From assembly GCA_902763505.1 (NCBI GenBank), contig CACWSO010000009.1, positions 31,109 through 95,108 of the forward strand: DNA of 64,000 nt. Reading direction: 5' to 3'. A program made the position numbers and the translations under genes. Under the pieces are notes generated by a model. That model made no database searches and had not been told where the DNA came from. It worked only from the letters and a program-made list of their open reading frames with translations. Within the stretch, counting starts at the first letter, position 1; each line of letters starts with the position of its first letter. Shown in pieces: positions 24,793 through 34,528 of this stretch. This DNA is from an uncultured Eubacteriales bacterium (lineage in GTDB: Bacteria; Bacillota; Clostridia; Peptostreptococcales; Anaerovoracaceae).

Positions 24793-26499
24793 TTACCATG
24801 TTTCTTCTGCGCTTCCGCTCATGGCTTCCTGTCTGTCTTCTTCGCTGAGGATGACAGGCTGCGGAATGTATTTGTCGACCTTCTTACCTACCAGGAAGAG
24901 AATTCCGCCGATGATCGCCAGGACGATACCCATGACCAGAAGTACATTCAGCATACCATAGAAATCACTCAGAAGGCCAGTTCCGTATTCTTCAAGATAG
25001 TATTCCGGTCCCCAGCTTCCTTCGATGAACCTCAGGAAGACGCGTCCGGCGAGACAGACCGCCGCCATGATTTCAAGCAGAATTGCGATCCGGAAGGTAT
25101 CTCCATATGCCAGTTTGGTCTTAGGGTTTCTCGGCCACTTGTCAGGGTTCTTCTTCCAAGGGCCGCCCCAGATCCATTTGCAGATTACATACAGCACGAC
25201 GCCGGCCAAAATCAGGAACACACCATAAAGGAAGTAATCGGTTCCGTTCAGGAAGAACGCTGCAACTGAAACACAGCAAATGGACGCTGTACATAAAACG
25301 GTTCCAACCTTCCCTCCCGGGATCTTAAATGTCTCCGGTCTGCGAATCTCTTCCGGATACATTTTGCGGCTTTTGTATACCATGACTGTCAGGCAGAAGG
25401 CTGCTGCGAACTCCGGAATGACTTGAATCAGAACCAGTGTTGTGAATTCCATCTGCATCAGCAGGATGGTAACCAGGGCCATAGACAAAATACCGATGGA
25501 TGGGACGCCGGTTCTCTTCGTCAGCCATGTGAAACACGGCGGAGCCAGATGATCGTCTGCAACAACGAAAACGCTGCGCGATCCACAGGTCATATTGGTG
25601 TTGAATATGGCCATATTACCAACAACAGCTGTGATGACGACCAACACGCCGCACCATCCGCCTACATTCTGTGTAAGAACGGTAGCATAGCCAACGCCAT
25701 CTGAAGCGACCAGATCTGTGGTCCATGAATCCCAATGACCAACGGAGGCCACACCGGCTATGGTCGGCAGAACATAAGAAAGACCGATCAGCGGACACAC
25801 GATAAGGATACTTTTCGGAATGACCATCTGGTTTTTGACCTCACCGGAAAGCTGGTTGATCATGGCCCATCCGCAGTACATCCAGACACCAATCGACAGA
25901 GCCTGTCCGATGGAACTTGACACACCTTCATCCTCATTAAAAATCGGTTCCATCGGATCGTAATTCCAGTTTCCGAATCCAACGACTGTGATAAAAGCAA
26001 ACACAAGCAGTATGAAAACGGAGAAGATAATGCTGGCGATGCTGACTTCCTTGAGCCCCGCCAGATTCAGAACAGTAAATGCGATAACGATAATCAGTTT
26101 GACAATGAAAGCCTGGGCATTGTTCCATTCAAAGAAGTAACCCATGTAGTTCGTTGCCAGAACGATGTACGTTCCACTGGCCGCGTAGTACGAAATTGCG
26201 TACCACACTCCTTCCTGGAAGGAGTAGAATTCCCCCAGCGTGTGTTTCGCCCAGAAGATGTCGCCGCCTTCCGCAGGCAATACCGATCCTACTTCTGCAA
26301 CGCAAAAACAGTCAGGGATTGCCCAGACGAAAACCATTCCGACCAGCGCGATAATCGTCATGCCCGGTCCGCAGGTAGAGATCATTTCCTCAATACCAAA
26401 AGCTCCTGCAGCAACGGAACAATACATTAGTGCGACAACAGCGATAACGCCATAGTGTTTCTTGTTAACATTTGCCACACCTTTACGAATGTCTGCCAT
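24793..26499 (-). CDS. APC-superfamily permease 1
   Basis: A 568-aa integral membrane protein with about 12 to 14 helices. VALMYCSVAAGAFGIEEMISTCGPG (residues about 17-41) is the discontinuous first helix that forms the amino-acid-binding site in APC transporters. It is a close paralog of the permease at 46449, sharing the FFLNGTDYFLYGVFLIL-like and SWGPEYYLEEYG segments. The ATG at 26499 follows TTGGAGG. It lies at the end of the 37.7-24.8 kb unit, so it probably imports or exchanges an amino-acid-like substrate or product of the amidohydrolases. Confidence 0.85.
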   Translation of the reverse strand: MADIRKGVANVNKKHYGVIAVVALMYCSVAAGAFGIEEMISTCGPGMTIIALVGMVFVWAIPDCFCVAEVGSVLPAEGGDIFWAKHTLGEFYSFQEGVWYAISYYAASGTYIVLATNYMGYFFEWNNAQAFIVKLIIVIAFTVLNLAGLKEVSIASIIFSVFILLVFAFITVVGFGNWNYDPMEPIFNEDEGVSSSIGQALSIGVWMYCGWAMINQLSGEVKNQMVIPKSILIVCPLIGLSYVLPTIAGVASVGHWDSWTTDLVASDGVGYATVLTQNVGGWCGVLVVITAVVGNMAIFNTNMTCGSRSVFVVADDHLAPPCFTWLTKRTGVPSIGILSMALVTILLMQMEFTTLVLIQVIPEFAAAFCLTVMVYKSRKMYPEEIRRPETFKIPGGKVGTVLCTASICCVSVAAFFLNGTDYFLYGVFLILAGVVLYVICKWIWGGPWKKNPDKWPRNPKTKLAYGDTFRIAILLEIMAAVCLAGRVFLRFIEGSWGPEYYLEEYGTGLLSDFYGMLNVLLVMGIVLAIIGGILFLVGKKVDKYIPQPVILSEEDRQEAMSGSAEETW

Positions 26500-26571
26500 A
26501 GCATTCACCTCCAAGTTTGAGTCATATAGACCTTTTGTTCACAGAATTCTTTAGCTCACATTATTTCCAGA

Positions 26572-27876
26572 TCAGTCACAGACCTCCTTTGGATCTTTGA
26601 TCTTGGTATCAAGTGTAATCTTGAGTTCCGCTGCGTATTCAAAGAATTTATCGCACTGTTCCTGGGTGAGCATGTCAGAAGAAATCAGGCCGCTCATGTC
26701 TCCGAAATCATCATTGATGAACAGCTTCGAGAAGAGGTATCCGCTCTGTCCGGTCAGATACATTTCGGCAGTAATTCCCGCCAGCTCAAAGGACTCAACA
26801 AATCCCGGCGCGCTCACATGCACTTCTACCAGTGTATCTTTACCGTCTTTCTTGCCGTAGGATTCTATCACCATGCAGCCGGAATCCAGCGCCAGTCCCT
26901 CGTCGATGAATTCCTGTATGTCTTCTTTGAAGTGCGGTGCCGGCGGGATGTGGCTCATGATGTAATCAAATGGAACGATTTTCTGTCCGTTGTATTCCTC
27001 CTCTTCGTGGCTCAGAAGACCTGCCGGATAAAGCTGTGAAGCGAAATCCATGCCTGCTCCCGCATACTTAAAGTATGCGTTCTTTAAGCCTTTGAATTCT
27101 GTTTCGGCATTGAATGCATACTGGAAAGGCTCATCATGGCAGTGTTCTCTGAATATAACCGGCTCATCCATGTAGTCATACTGTCTCTTCACAGGTCTGC
27201 TGAATGGAACCGTGTCCAGGATCTTCCCGTCTTCAAAGGCAACCGCCGGGTCCGACATGTCGCTCATTGCTGTAATCGGAGACCACCAGAATGGCTGGAA
27301 TCTCTTGGCATAGGCGCCTTCCCATACGAAATTGTAGATCGTATCGCATGTATCAAGATATCTCATTGAGTATTTTGTTGCAGCGCAGATCAGTCCAGGT
27401 GCGGAACCCGTCCCGAAGATAGCCAACTTGCCGATCTCCTTGAATTTAGGAGCGTAGATCTTGAACATTGCCATGTAGCTCTTCCACCATCTCTCTGTTT
27501 CCGGTGAAAAACCTTCCGGCACTTTGTACTGACTGCTGAACTCGCTTTCATCCCACAGCTCATGGAGCTTGTCTGTTCCATTGTAGTCCTGATAGTTTGT
27601 TTTGACAGCCAGTGCTGCTTCCAGAACGTTCTGATTGAATGTCAGTGCCAGTGCGTTCAGTATGAGATCGACTCCCTCTGCTGCTGCAATGATGCTGTTG
27701 ATATCTGTTGCATCAACACGGATTCCCTTCGCCTTGGTCAGTTCAGCGACTAATTCGTCTACTGCCTTTGCATCATAATCCGCTACGATGATTTCACTGA
27801 CGCCCGGATCTTTATCAAGCCTCTTCGCCGCAGCGCTTCCCTGTGCTCCAACTCCTAAAACTAGTACTTTCTTCAT
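26572..27876 (-). CDS. Saccharopine dehydrogenase-family oxidoreductase
   Basis: A 434-aa protein with an N-terminal Rossmann fold, KKVLVLGVGAQGSAAAKRL (GxGxxG), and the conserved IVNAL-like LILNALALTFNQNVLEAAL segment near residue 73. The later FGTGSAPGLICAATKY motif (about 152) is characteristic of saccharopine/carboxynorspermidine dehydrogenase relatives. These enzymes make or split C-N bonds of amino acids with NAD(P). It sits between a GPH symporter and an APC permease in the catabolic island, so an amino-acid conjugate is a reasonable substrate. That is inference. Confidence 0.85.
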   Translation of the reverse strand: MKKVLVLGVGAQGSAAAKRLDKDPGVSEIIVADYDAKAVDELVAELTKAKGIRVDATDINSIIAAAEGVDLILNALALTFNQNVLEAALAVKTNYQDYNGTDKLHELWDESEFSSQYKVPEGFSPETERWWKSYMAMFKIYAPKFKEIGKLAIFGTGSAPGLICAATKYSMRYLDTCDTIYNFVWEGAYAKRFQPFWWSPITAMSDMSDPAVAFEDGKILDTVPFSRPVKRQYDYMDEPVIFREHCHDEPFQYAFNAETEFKGLKNAYFKYAGAGMDFASQLYPAGLLSHEEEEYNGQKIVPFDYIMSHIPPAPHFKEDIQEFIDEGLALDSGCMVIESYGKKDGKDTLVEVHVSAPGFVESFELAGITAEMYLTGQSGYLFSKLFINDDFGDMSGLISSDMLTQEQCDKFFEYAAELKITLDTKIKDPKEVCD

Positions 27877-27924
27877 GCTTTCACCTCAATATGCTTTTTT
27901 CTTAAGCCAAGTTATGCTTTTGTA

Positions 27925-29367
27925 TTAAATTAAGTGGTCAAATTTTGACATATCTATTTCTTTACCTTCGTCGCGGTCCGCAATCGCCTGTGTTACTTCA
28001 TCGAAATCTTTTCTGGTCAGATTGTATCCCAGGAGGAAGATCATACTGATTGCGATGAAGATTCCAGGAACGATCGTTCCAAAGGACCAGATGACCTTCT
28101 GAAGGAATGGCGTAACGGCTTCTCCTCCGGTATAACCGAAGAGCTGCAGTCCCCAGCCAAGGAACAGTGTTGCGATCGCTTCACCTGCTGTCTGTGCCAG
28201 ATTCTGAAGCGCCAGCATTTCGCCCTCTTTCTGTTCGCCTGTTGCCAGATGGTATACGTCGCAGCAGTCATACATCAGAGAGTACAGCAGTGAATAGAAC
28301 GCACAGGTTCCTAAGGCTACCGGCAGGCAGAAAATGACGAAAAGGACAAATGGTACGACTGAGACCATGCCGAAAACAAACCAGATGACCAAACCGATCA
28401 GATATGCTGCCGTGAATAAGAACATAGCCTTCCTCTTGTCCCATTTATTGGCGATACCGAATACGAGAGGAATGCACGCCGTAGAAATGACTGTGTTCAT
28501 TACCCAGAACAGGGACTGCTGAGCTTCGCCCAGTCCTAAACAGTTTACCATCATATATACAATGGCTTTATCCATCATAAGATATCCGACAACGAACAAC
28601 AGTGAAAATATAATGATTTTTCTGTACAGTTTCAGCTTCAAAAAGCTTCCATAGTCTTTGATCAGTTTTTTCACACTGAGTCTTTCTGCCTTGAGTGCTG
28701 CTTTTTCTTCCTCCGTAAGTGAAGGCGGCACTTCTTTTACTGTCTTTACAACGGTAAAGGCACCAAGGAGCATGATGATGGCCAGTGCGGTTGCCGCATA
28801 AAACCAGCTCCTGCCATAACTTATGCCTCTTGCCGAGAAGAGGCCTACCATTGCGATGGTTCCGGAAGAACCAAGGAGCATAAGCGGTACTGCAATATAG
28901 GCAACCATACTTCTGATGCTGTTTCTTTCCTTATAATCCGATGTCATTTCTGCTCCCAGAGCAGTCCATACATTGAAATATGCAGCATAAAAAGTATAGA
29001 ACAAAATCGCGAGTACTGAATAATATGCGACCTTCAGTCCCATGCTGCCGCCGATTGGATTGAACAGCAGTGCTGTCGTAATCGCGAATGGAATGACGGA
29101 CTTTATGAGAATCGGCATTCTTCTTCCTTTTGGATTCGTTGAATTATCCGATATATAAGCTACAATCGGTCCGGTTATTGTCTGCACAATAATTGCAACG
29201 AAGGAAATGGTTCCTGCGATACCTGCCGGGACACCGGCAACATCGGTCAGGAAGAACATGAAGTACGTTGCGAACAGAATGTAAGGTATCGTGTCACACG
29301 CCGTACCGCATCCGTATCCCAGCTTCATTTTCATTGGGAGTTTTCTCTGGTTTAATTTCTCTTCCAT
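27925..29367 (-). CDS. GPH-family (MelB-like) cation symporter 1
   Basis: A 480-aa membrane protein with 12 predicted helices. KLGYGCGTACDTIPYILFATYFMFF opens helix 1, and ISDNSTNPKGRRMPILIK in loop 2-3 is the D-N-(G)R-R-P signature of the glycoside-pentoside-hexuronide family of the MFS. It is one of three paralogs in the island (34529, 54838). The C-terminus ends in EIDMSKFDHLI, nearly the same as the 34529 paralog. Downstream lies the saccharopine-dehydrogenase-like gene. The substrate may be a glycoside or, given the neighbours, an esterified or amidated compound. Confidence 0.87.
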   Translation of the reverse strand: MEEKLNQRKLPMKMKLGYGCGTACDTIPYILFATYFMFFLTDVAGVPAGIAGTISFVAIIVQTITGPIVAYISDNSTNPKGRRMPILIKSVIPFAITTALLFNPIGGSMGLKVAYYSVLAILFYTFYAAYFNVWTALGAEMTSDYKERNSIRSMVAYIAVPLMLLGSSGTIAMVGLFSARGISYGRSWFYAATALAIIMLLGAFTVVKTVKEVPPSLTEEEKAALKAERLSVKKLIKDYGSFLKLKLYRKIIIFSLLFVVGYLMMDKAIVYMMVNCLGLGEAQQSLFWVMNTVISTACIPLVFGIANKWDKRKAMFLFTAAYLIGLVIWFVFGMVSVVPFVLFVIFCLPVALGTCAFYSLLYSLMYDCCDVYHLATGEQKEGEMLALQNLAQTAGEAIATLFLGWGLQLFGYTGGEAVTPFLQKVIWSFGTIVPGIFIAISMIFLLGYNLTRKDFDEVTQAIADRDEGKEIDMSKFDHLI

Positions 29368-29462
29368 TTCAGTTCTCCTTTATGATCGTCAACCTTTAAC
29401 TGCATCTATAAACATTAACTTTTAGCTTCTTCATCTCCCGGTGCTTCCGCATCACCGAAACG

Positions 29463-31121
29463 CTATTTCATCTTCTTTCCGCCGAAATAGACCTCCAGCG
29501 GTTCGTTATAACTGAACCCTGCAGGCTCAGCTGCGAGCAGATCATTGTCGAATACCAGGAAGTCTGCGTCCTTGCCGACGGCAATGGATCCCTTAGAGGC
29601 TTCGATGCCGAGCTGCTTCGCCCCGTTGATCGTATATCCCAGGATCATCTCCTCGATGTTCATTTTTTCTTCGGCAGGCGGGAATGAATAATCGCCAATG
29701 TAGAATTCCGGCAGTCTGGTCTTTTCGGTGATCTGGCGCGTCATCCCGATTTCCATACCCAGGCTAGGGTTCCAGCATGTGAAATCTTCGAATGTGATGT
29801 TATCGCTTGACCAGGTTACAAGCGCGCCGGTGTCCCAAACAGTTTTGCATCGGAACATATTCTTGGCCCGTTTCTCACCAAGCAGCGGAATCAACGATTC
29901 AAGAGGCTCTCCGCCATGCCACCACGGCGTATAATTCGCGATGACACCAAGCTCTGCGAAACGCGGGAGATCTGCATCATCCTGAACCTCCAGATGTGCG
30001 CAGGTGACTTTCACATGGTAGTCGTCACCCAGCTCTTTTCTGGCCAGCTCCACGGCATCAAGTACGACGCGGGATGCGTTATCGCCTACAGTGTGCAGGT
30101 GAAGATCAAGATCCTCCTCATTCAGCAATATGATCAGCTCGGCAAGCTCTTCTTTCGTGAAAGCCGGGCACCCTCTTGTCTGCGTCTCCGGGTATGGGTC
30201 GATCATAGCTCCGGTATGGATCTTCAGGGTGCCATCCATAAACGCCTTCATGGTATGCACCTTCAGGTGTTCCGTGTTAAACTCGCGACGGAAGCGTTTC
30301 AGTTCCTTCATGCCTTCTTCCATTTGCCACGCCGCCGCGATCACGAAGCATCCATCGACATATACCGGGAGCTTACCTTGTCTGTCCAGTTCGCGCAGAC
30401 GTTCGTAGGCACGCTCATGGAACGCGTTTAATCCGGGGATACCGCAGTCAAAAACGCAGTTGACGCCGGCCTCTACAGAATAATCGATCCAGCGCAGCAA
30501 TTCCGCGTCGATCTGTTCATCGGTCAGGTCCATAGCGCCTTCCAGGATGATAGGCATTTCTGCTGTCCCTTCGATGATATTTCCGGTCACATGTCCGTCT
30601 TTTCGCACATAATAGCTCAAACCCGGAACAGGATCCGGCGTGTCATCTGTGATGCCGTGTTTCTCGAGGATGCGGGAGTTTACCCATATACTGTGTCCTT
30701 CCCCTTCGTGGATCTGCAGTTCACTGTCCGGGCAGATCGCGTCAAGGTCTTCTTTGGTGATCTCTTCCCCATTCAGGAATCTTTTTTCCAGAAGAAATTT
30801 GTAGCGTTCCACGCCGGGATTCTTCTTGATATAATCCGCCATAAAGTCCAGCGCTTCCTGTTTGCCATTGCATTCAAAACGCTCGCCGATCTCCCCGTAC
30901 TCGAATCCGATAGGAAATGTTACATGGACATGAGTATCAATGATACCCGGCATGATGAATTTCCCTTCAAGATCTGTAACCTCTCCTTCAAAATCCGAAA
31001 GGCCGGCCTCATCGCCAACATAGACGAACTTGCCGTCTTTGACCGCCAGGGCCGTTGCCAGAGGCATTTCTTTATCTGCAGTGAATATTTTCGCATTTTT
31101 AATGATTTGATCTGCTTCCAT
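29463..31121 (-). CDS. YtcJ-type amidohydrolase, island copy 1
   Basis: A 552-aa amidohydrolase_3 enzyme, cytoplasmic. Metal-site segments are IIDTHVHVTFPIG (about residue 58), HTMKAFMDGTLKIHTGAM (about 294, conserved Lys), LHLHTVGD (about 340), TCAHLEVQ (about 371) and WSSDN (about 438). The C-terminal ILGYTINGAKQLGIEASKGS block is shared by all island copies. It follows copy 2 by 29 bases, so copies 3, 2 and 1 are co-transcribed. Relatives include N-substituted formamide deformylase. The substrate is unknown. Confidence 0.87.
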   Translation of the reverse strand: MEADQIIKNAKIFTADKEMPLATALAVKDGKFVYVGDEAGLSDFEGEVTDLEGKFIMPGIIDTHVHVTFPIGFEYGEIGERFECNGKQEALDFMADYIKKNPGVERYKFLLEKRFLNGEEITKEDLDAICPDSELQIHEGEGHSIWVNSRILEKHGITDDTPDPVPGLSYYVRKDGHVTGNIIEGTAEMPIILEGAMDLTDEQIDAELLRWIDYSVEAGVNCVFDCGIPGLNAFHERAYERLRELDRQGKLPVYVDGCFVIAAAWQMEEGMKELKRFRREFNTEHLKVHTMKAFMDGTLKIHTGAMIDPYPETQTRGCPAFTKEELAELIILLNEEDLDLHLHTVGDNASRVVLDAVELARKELGDDYHVKVTCAHLEVQDDADLPRFAELGVIANYTPWWHGGEPLESLIPLLGEKRAKNMFRCKTVWDTGALVTWSSDNITFEDFTCWNPSLGMEIGMTRQITEKTRLPEFYIGDYSFPPAEEKMNIEEMILGYTINGAKQLGIEASKGSIAVGKDADFLVFDNDLLAAEPAGFSYNEPLEVYFGGKKMK

Positions 31122-31150
31122 ATGTCTTCACTCTCCGTTTCACTCTCTGC

Positions 31151-32833
31151 CTAATCATTTCTTTTTTTGCCGCTGAAATATACTTCCGCAGGTACATTGT
31201 GGCTGAATCCTTCCGGCTCTGCTGTAAGCAGATCGTTATCGAATACCAGAAAATCAGCGTCCTTTCCGGCTTCGATGGAGCCCTTCCGGTCTTCAATGCC
31301 AAGCTGCTTCGCTCCATTGATCGTATATCCCAGGATCATTTCTTCGATATTCATTCTCTCGCTTAAAGGCGCAAGCGGATTTTCTGTCGTTTCACCCTCG
31401 ATCCACTTGGTCTTCTCGGTGATCCAGCGGGTCATGCCGATTTCCATATTGCTGTAAGGATTCCATGATACAAACTCATCCCAGAATCCGACATCATCGC
31501 TTGACCATGTTACAAGGGCTCCGGTGTCCCAGACAGTCTTACTGCGGTACATCTTCAGCGCGCGTTCTGATCCGATCACACTCGGCCAGAACTCGCAAGG
31601 TTCGCAGCCCAGACCCATGTTCCCGGCGTGCCATGCAGGTGTGTAATTGGCAATGACGCCTAGCTGGGCGAAACGGGAAAGATCATCATCATCCTGAACC
31701 CACAGGTGGGTACATGTGACCCTCACACGGAAACGATCCCCCAGTTCCTTCCTGACCCGTTCCACGGCATCCAGCACAATACGGGCTGATCGCTCGCCAA
31801 CCGTATGGGCATGAAAATCCAGGCCCGCCTCGTTGAGTTTAATCAGAAGATCTGCCGTTTCATCGACGCTGAGAGTCGTAGCTCCCACCGCGCCGGTGTC
31901 TTCATAAGGCGTGATCATTGCCGCCGTTTCAATTTTTAAGGTACCATCCATCAGGACCTTAAATGTATGAACCTTCAGGTGTTCTGTATCGAACTCACGG
32001 TTGAAACGCTTCGTCTCTTCCAGAGCTTCATCCACTTTCCTTGGATCTGTCAACATATAACATCCGTCAACATAGACCGGCAGCTTCCCCTGCTTGTCCA
32101 GCTCGCGCATATACGTATAGATCATCTCATGGATATCGTTGTGTGACGGAAAGCCGGCGTCAAAAACAGCGCTCACACCGTGTTTTTCACAGAAATCGAT
32201 CCAGTATGATACAGCTTTCCCTATCATCTCATCGGTCAGGTTTTCTTTCAATTGATCGAAAAGGAAAGGCCAGCTTGCGGACTCAAAGGCGTTTCCGGTG
32301 ATATGACCATCTTTACGCACGTAATAGGCGAGTTCCGGCACAGGGTCCGGCGTGTCGTCGGTGATGCCGTGACGTTCCAGCATCTTGGAGTTTACCCAAA
32401 CGCTGTGACATTCCCCCTCCAGGATCACGATCCCTCTGTCCGGGCAGATTGCATCGAGGTCCTCTTTTGAGAGGTCTTCTCCGTTCAGGCACGCGCGATC
32501 TAACACGAATCGGTAAGGGTCCTGTCCGGGGTTCTTGCTGATATGCTCCTTCATAAACTCCAGCGCTTCTTTTTTATTGGCGCAAAGGACATACACGCCC
32601 AGGTCAACGTATTCAAATGCTACACCCGTCGTAATATGCACATGGCTGTCTATGATGCCGGGCATGATGAACCTGCCGCCGAGATCAGTGACTTCCCCTT
32701 CATAATCCGAAAGGCCGGCCTCATCGCCTACATAGGCAAATTTGCCATCTTTCACAACGAGCGCAGATGCGATAGGATTGTTCTGGTCTGATGTGAATAT
32801 CTTCGCATTTCTTATAATCTGATCCGCCTTCAT
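31151..32833 (-). CDS. YtcJ-type amidohydrolase, island copy 2
   Basis: A 560-aa paralog with the full metal set: IIDSHVHITTGVA, HAHTVGERSAR, TCTHLWVQ and WSSDDVG. Compared with copy 1 it has an insertion around residues 405-415 (GLGCEPCEFWPSVIG) close to the active-site loops, so its substrate pocket probably differs. Its ATG overlaps the copy-3 stop (ATGA at 32830-32833), showing translational coupling. Confidence 0.87.
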   Translation of the reverse strand: MKADQIIRNAKIFTSDQNNPIASALVVKDGKFAYVGDEAGLSDYEGEVTDLGGRFIMPGIIDSHVHITTGVAFEYVDLGVYVLCANKKEALEFMKEHISKNPGQDPYRFVLDRACLNGEDLSKEDLDAICPDRGIVILEGECHSVWVNSKMLERHGITDDTPDPVPELAYYVRKDGHITGNAFESASWPFLFDQLKENLTDEMIGKAVSYWIDFCEKHGVSAVFDAGFPSHNDIHEMIYTYMRELDKQGKLPVYVDGCYMLTDPRKVDEALEETKRFNREFDTEHLKVHTFKVLMDGTLKIETAAMITPYEDTGAVGATTLSVDETADLLIKLNEAGLDFHAHTVGERSARIVLDAVERVRKELGDRFRVRVTCTHLWVQDDDDLSRFAQLGVIANYTPAWHAGNMGLGCEPCEFWPSVIGSERALKMYRSKTVWDTGALVTWSSDDVGFWDEFVSWNPYSNMEIGMTRWITEKTKWIEGETTENPLAPLSERMNIEEMILGYTINGAKQLGIEDRKGSIEAGKDADFLVFDNDLLTAEPEGFSHNVPAEVYFSGKKRND

Positions 32834-34500
32834 TTTATCTTCTTCCCTTCAATATACACATCTGTCGGCTTCTGGTAGCTGAACCCTTCGTGCTCCGCAG
32901 TCAGCAGGTCTTCGTCAAATACGAGGAAGTCCGCATCTTTGCCGGCCTCGATGGATCCCTTGATGTCCTCAACGCCAAGCTGCTTCGCGCCGTTGATTGT
33001 GTATCCTAATATCATTTCTTCAATGCTCATCTTCTCGCTTTCAGGAGGATTTGGCGCGCTTGATTTATAGAAATCCGGAGACAGGCTCTTCTCATTGTCC
33101 CAGCGCGTCATGCCGACTTCCATTCCAAGATACGGGTTCCACGTCCCAAAATCTTCATAATAGGCGACATCATCACTGGACCAGGTCACAAGAGCGCCGC
33201 TGTCCCAGACCGTCTTGCAGCGGTACATGTTCGCTGCGCGCTTTTCGCCAAGCAGATCGGACAGTTTGACATCGGCATCTGAATATCCGGTGTGCCATGC
33301 CGGCGTATAATTGGCGATTACGCCAAGCTCAGCAAAACGTTCCAGATCCGTGTCATACTGACTCTCCAGATGGCAGGCAGTAACTTTAATGCGGAAATCA
33401 TCCCCCAGCTCTTTTCTGGCAAGCTCAACACCGTCCAGTAAGACGTGGGATGCCCGATCTCCGACAGTATGCACATGAAGATCCATTCCTGCCTCATTCA
33501 GTTTTTTAATAAGATCCGCTGTTTCCTCAGCATTGAACATGGTCATCCCTGCAACATCAGTGCCCTCGTATGGCTCCATCATAGCTGCAGTATGAATCTT
33601 CATGGTGCCATCCATAAAGATCTTCAATGTGTGGACTTTCATATGCTCTGTGTTAAACTCACGATTCCATCGCTTTGTTTCTTCGATGGCTTCCGTCACT
33701 TTATGCCGGTCTGTGAGGAAATAGCTTCCGTCGACATATACCGGCAGCTTTCCTTGTCTGTCCATCTCGCGCAGATATCCATAGAAGCGCTCCTGGAACT
33801 CATTATGCTCAGGGAATCCTGCATCGAAAACAGCTGACTCACCATATTCCTTACAAAAGTCGACCCAGCGCATGAGCGCCCCTTCCAGCTGCTCGTCGGT
33901 CAGGCTCTCCTGCAAGCCATCAAAAAGGAATGGCCATGCGGTGGCTTCATATGCATTTCCGGTTACGTGCCCGTTCTCGTCGCGCACATAATAGTGGAGT
34001 CCCGGCGCAGGGTCCGGTGTGTCATCAGTGATTCCATGCTTCTCAAGGAGTCTGGAGTTCACCCAGACACTGTGGCATTCTCCCTCCAGAACCACAAGAC
34101 CAATGTCAGGACAGATTTCGTCAAGTTCCCATTTTGTCAGATCTTCACCACCCAGTGCAGCGCGCTCCATCATGAAGCGATAACGATCTAAACCAGGATT
34201 ATCTTTTATGTAATTCGCCATAAATTCCAGGGCTTCCTGTTTGCTTTCGGCCGGAACATATTCCCCCATATCTACAAACTCAAAACAAGCACCGACCGTC
34301 ACATGACAATGGGTATCGAATATGCCCGGCATGATGAACTTGCCGCCAAGATCTGTAACCTCTCCTTCATAATCCGAAAGACCTGCCTCATCACCGACAT
34401 AGACGAACTTCCCGTCTTTGACCGCCAGAGCAGCTGCCAGGGGATTATCCTTGTCAGCTGTGAAGATTTTTGCATTCTTAATAATCTTATCTGCTTTCAT
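32830..34500 (-). CDS. YtcJ-type amidohydrolase, island copy 3
   Basis: A 556-aa paralog. IFDTHCHVTVGAC replaces the usual V in HxH with C, keeping both histidines. HVHTVGDRASH, ACHLESQ and WSSDDVAYY complete the site. It starts 29 bases after the symporter at 34529 and runs into copy 2 with a 4-base overlap. The shared N-terminus MKADKIIKNAKIFTADKDNP is almost the same in every island copy, pointing to recent duplication. Confidence 0.87.
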   Translation of the reverse strand: MKADKIIKNAKIFTADKDNPLAAALAVKDGKFVYVGDEAGLSDYEGEVTDLGGKFIMPGIFDTHCHVTVGACFEFVDMGEYVPAESKQEALEFMANYIKDNPGLDRYRFMMERAALGGEDLTKWELDEICPDIGLVVLEGECHSVWVNSRLLEKHGITDDTPDPAPGLHYYVRDENGHVTGNAYEATAWPFLFDGLQESLTDEQLEGALMRWVDFCKEYGESAVFDAGFPEHNEFQERFYGYLREMDRQGKLPVYVDGSYFLTDRHKVTEAIEETKRWNREFNTEHMKVHTLKIFMDGTMKIHTAAMMEPYEGTDVAGMTMFNAEETADLIKKLNEAGMDLHVHTVGDRASHVLLDGVELARKELGDDFRIKVTACHLESQYDTDLERFAELGVIANYTPAWHTGYSDADVKLSDLLGEKRAANMYRCKTVWDSGALVTWSSDDVAYYEDFGTWNPYLGMEVGMTRWDNEKSLSPDFYKSSAPNPPESEKMSIEEMILGYTINGAKQLGVEDIKGSIEAGKDADFLVFDEDLLTAEHEGFSYQKPTDVYIEGKKIK

Positions 34501-34528
34501 GTAAGCTCTCCTTTTCTTCTCCCAGTCA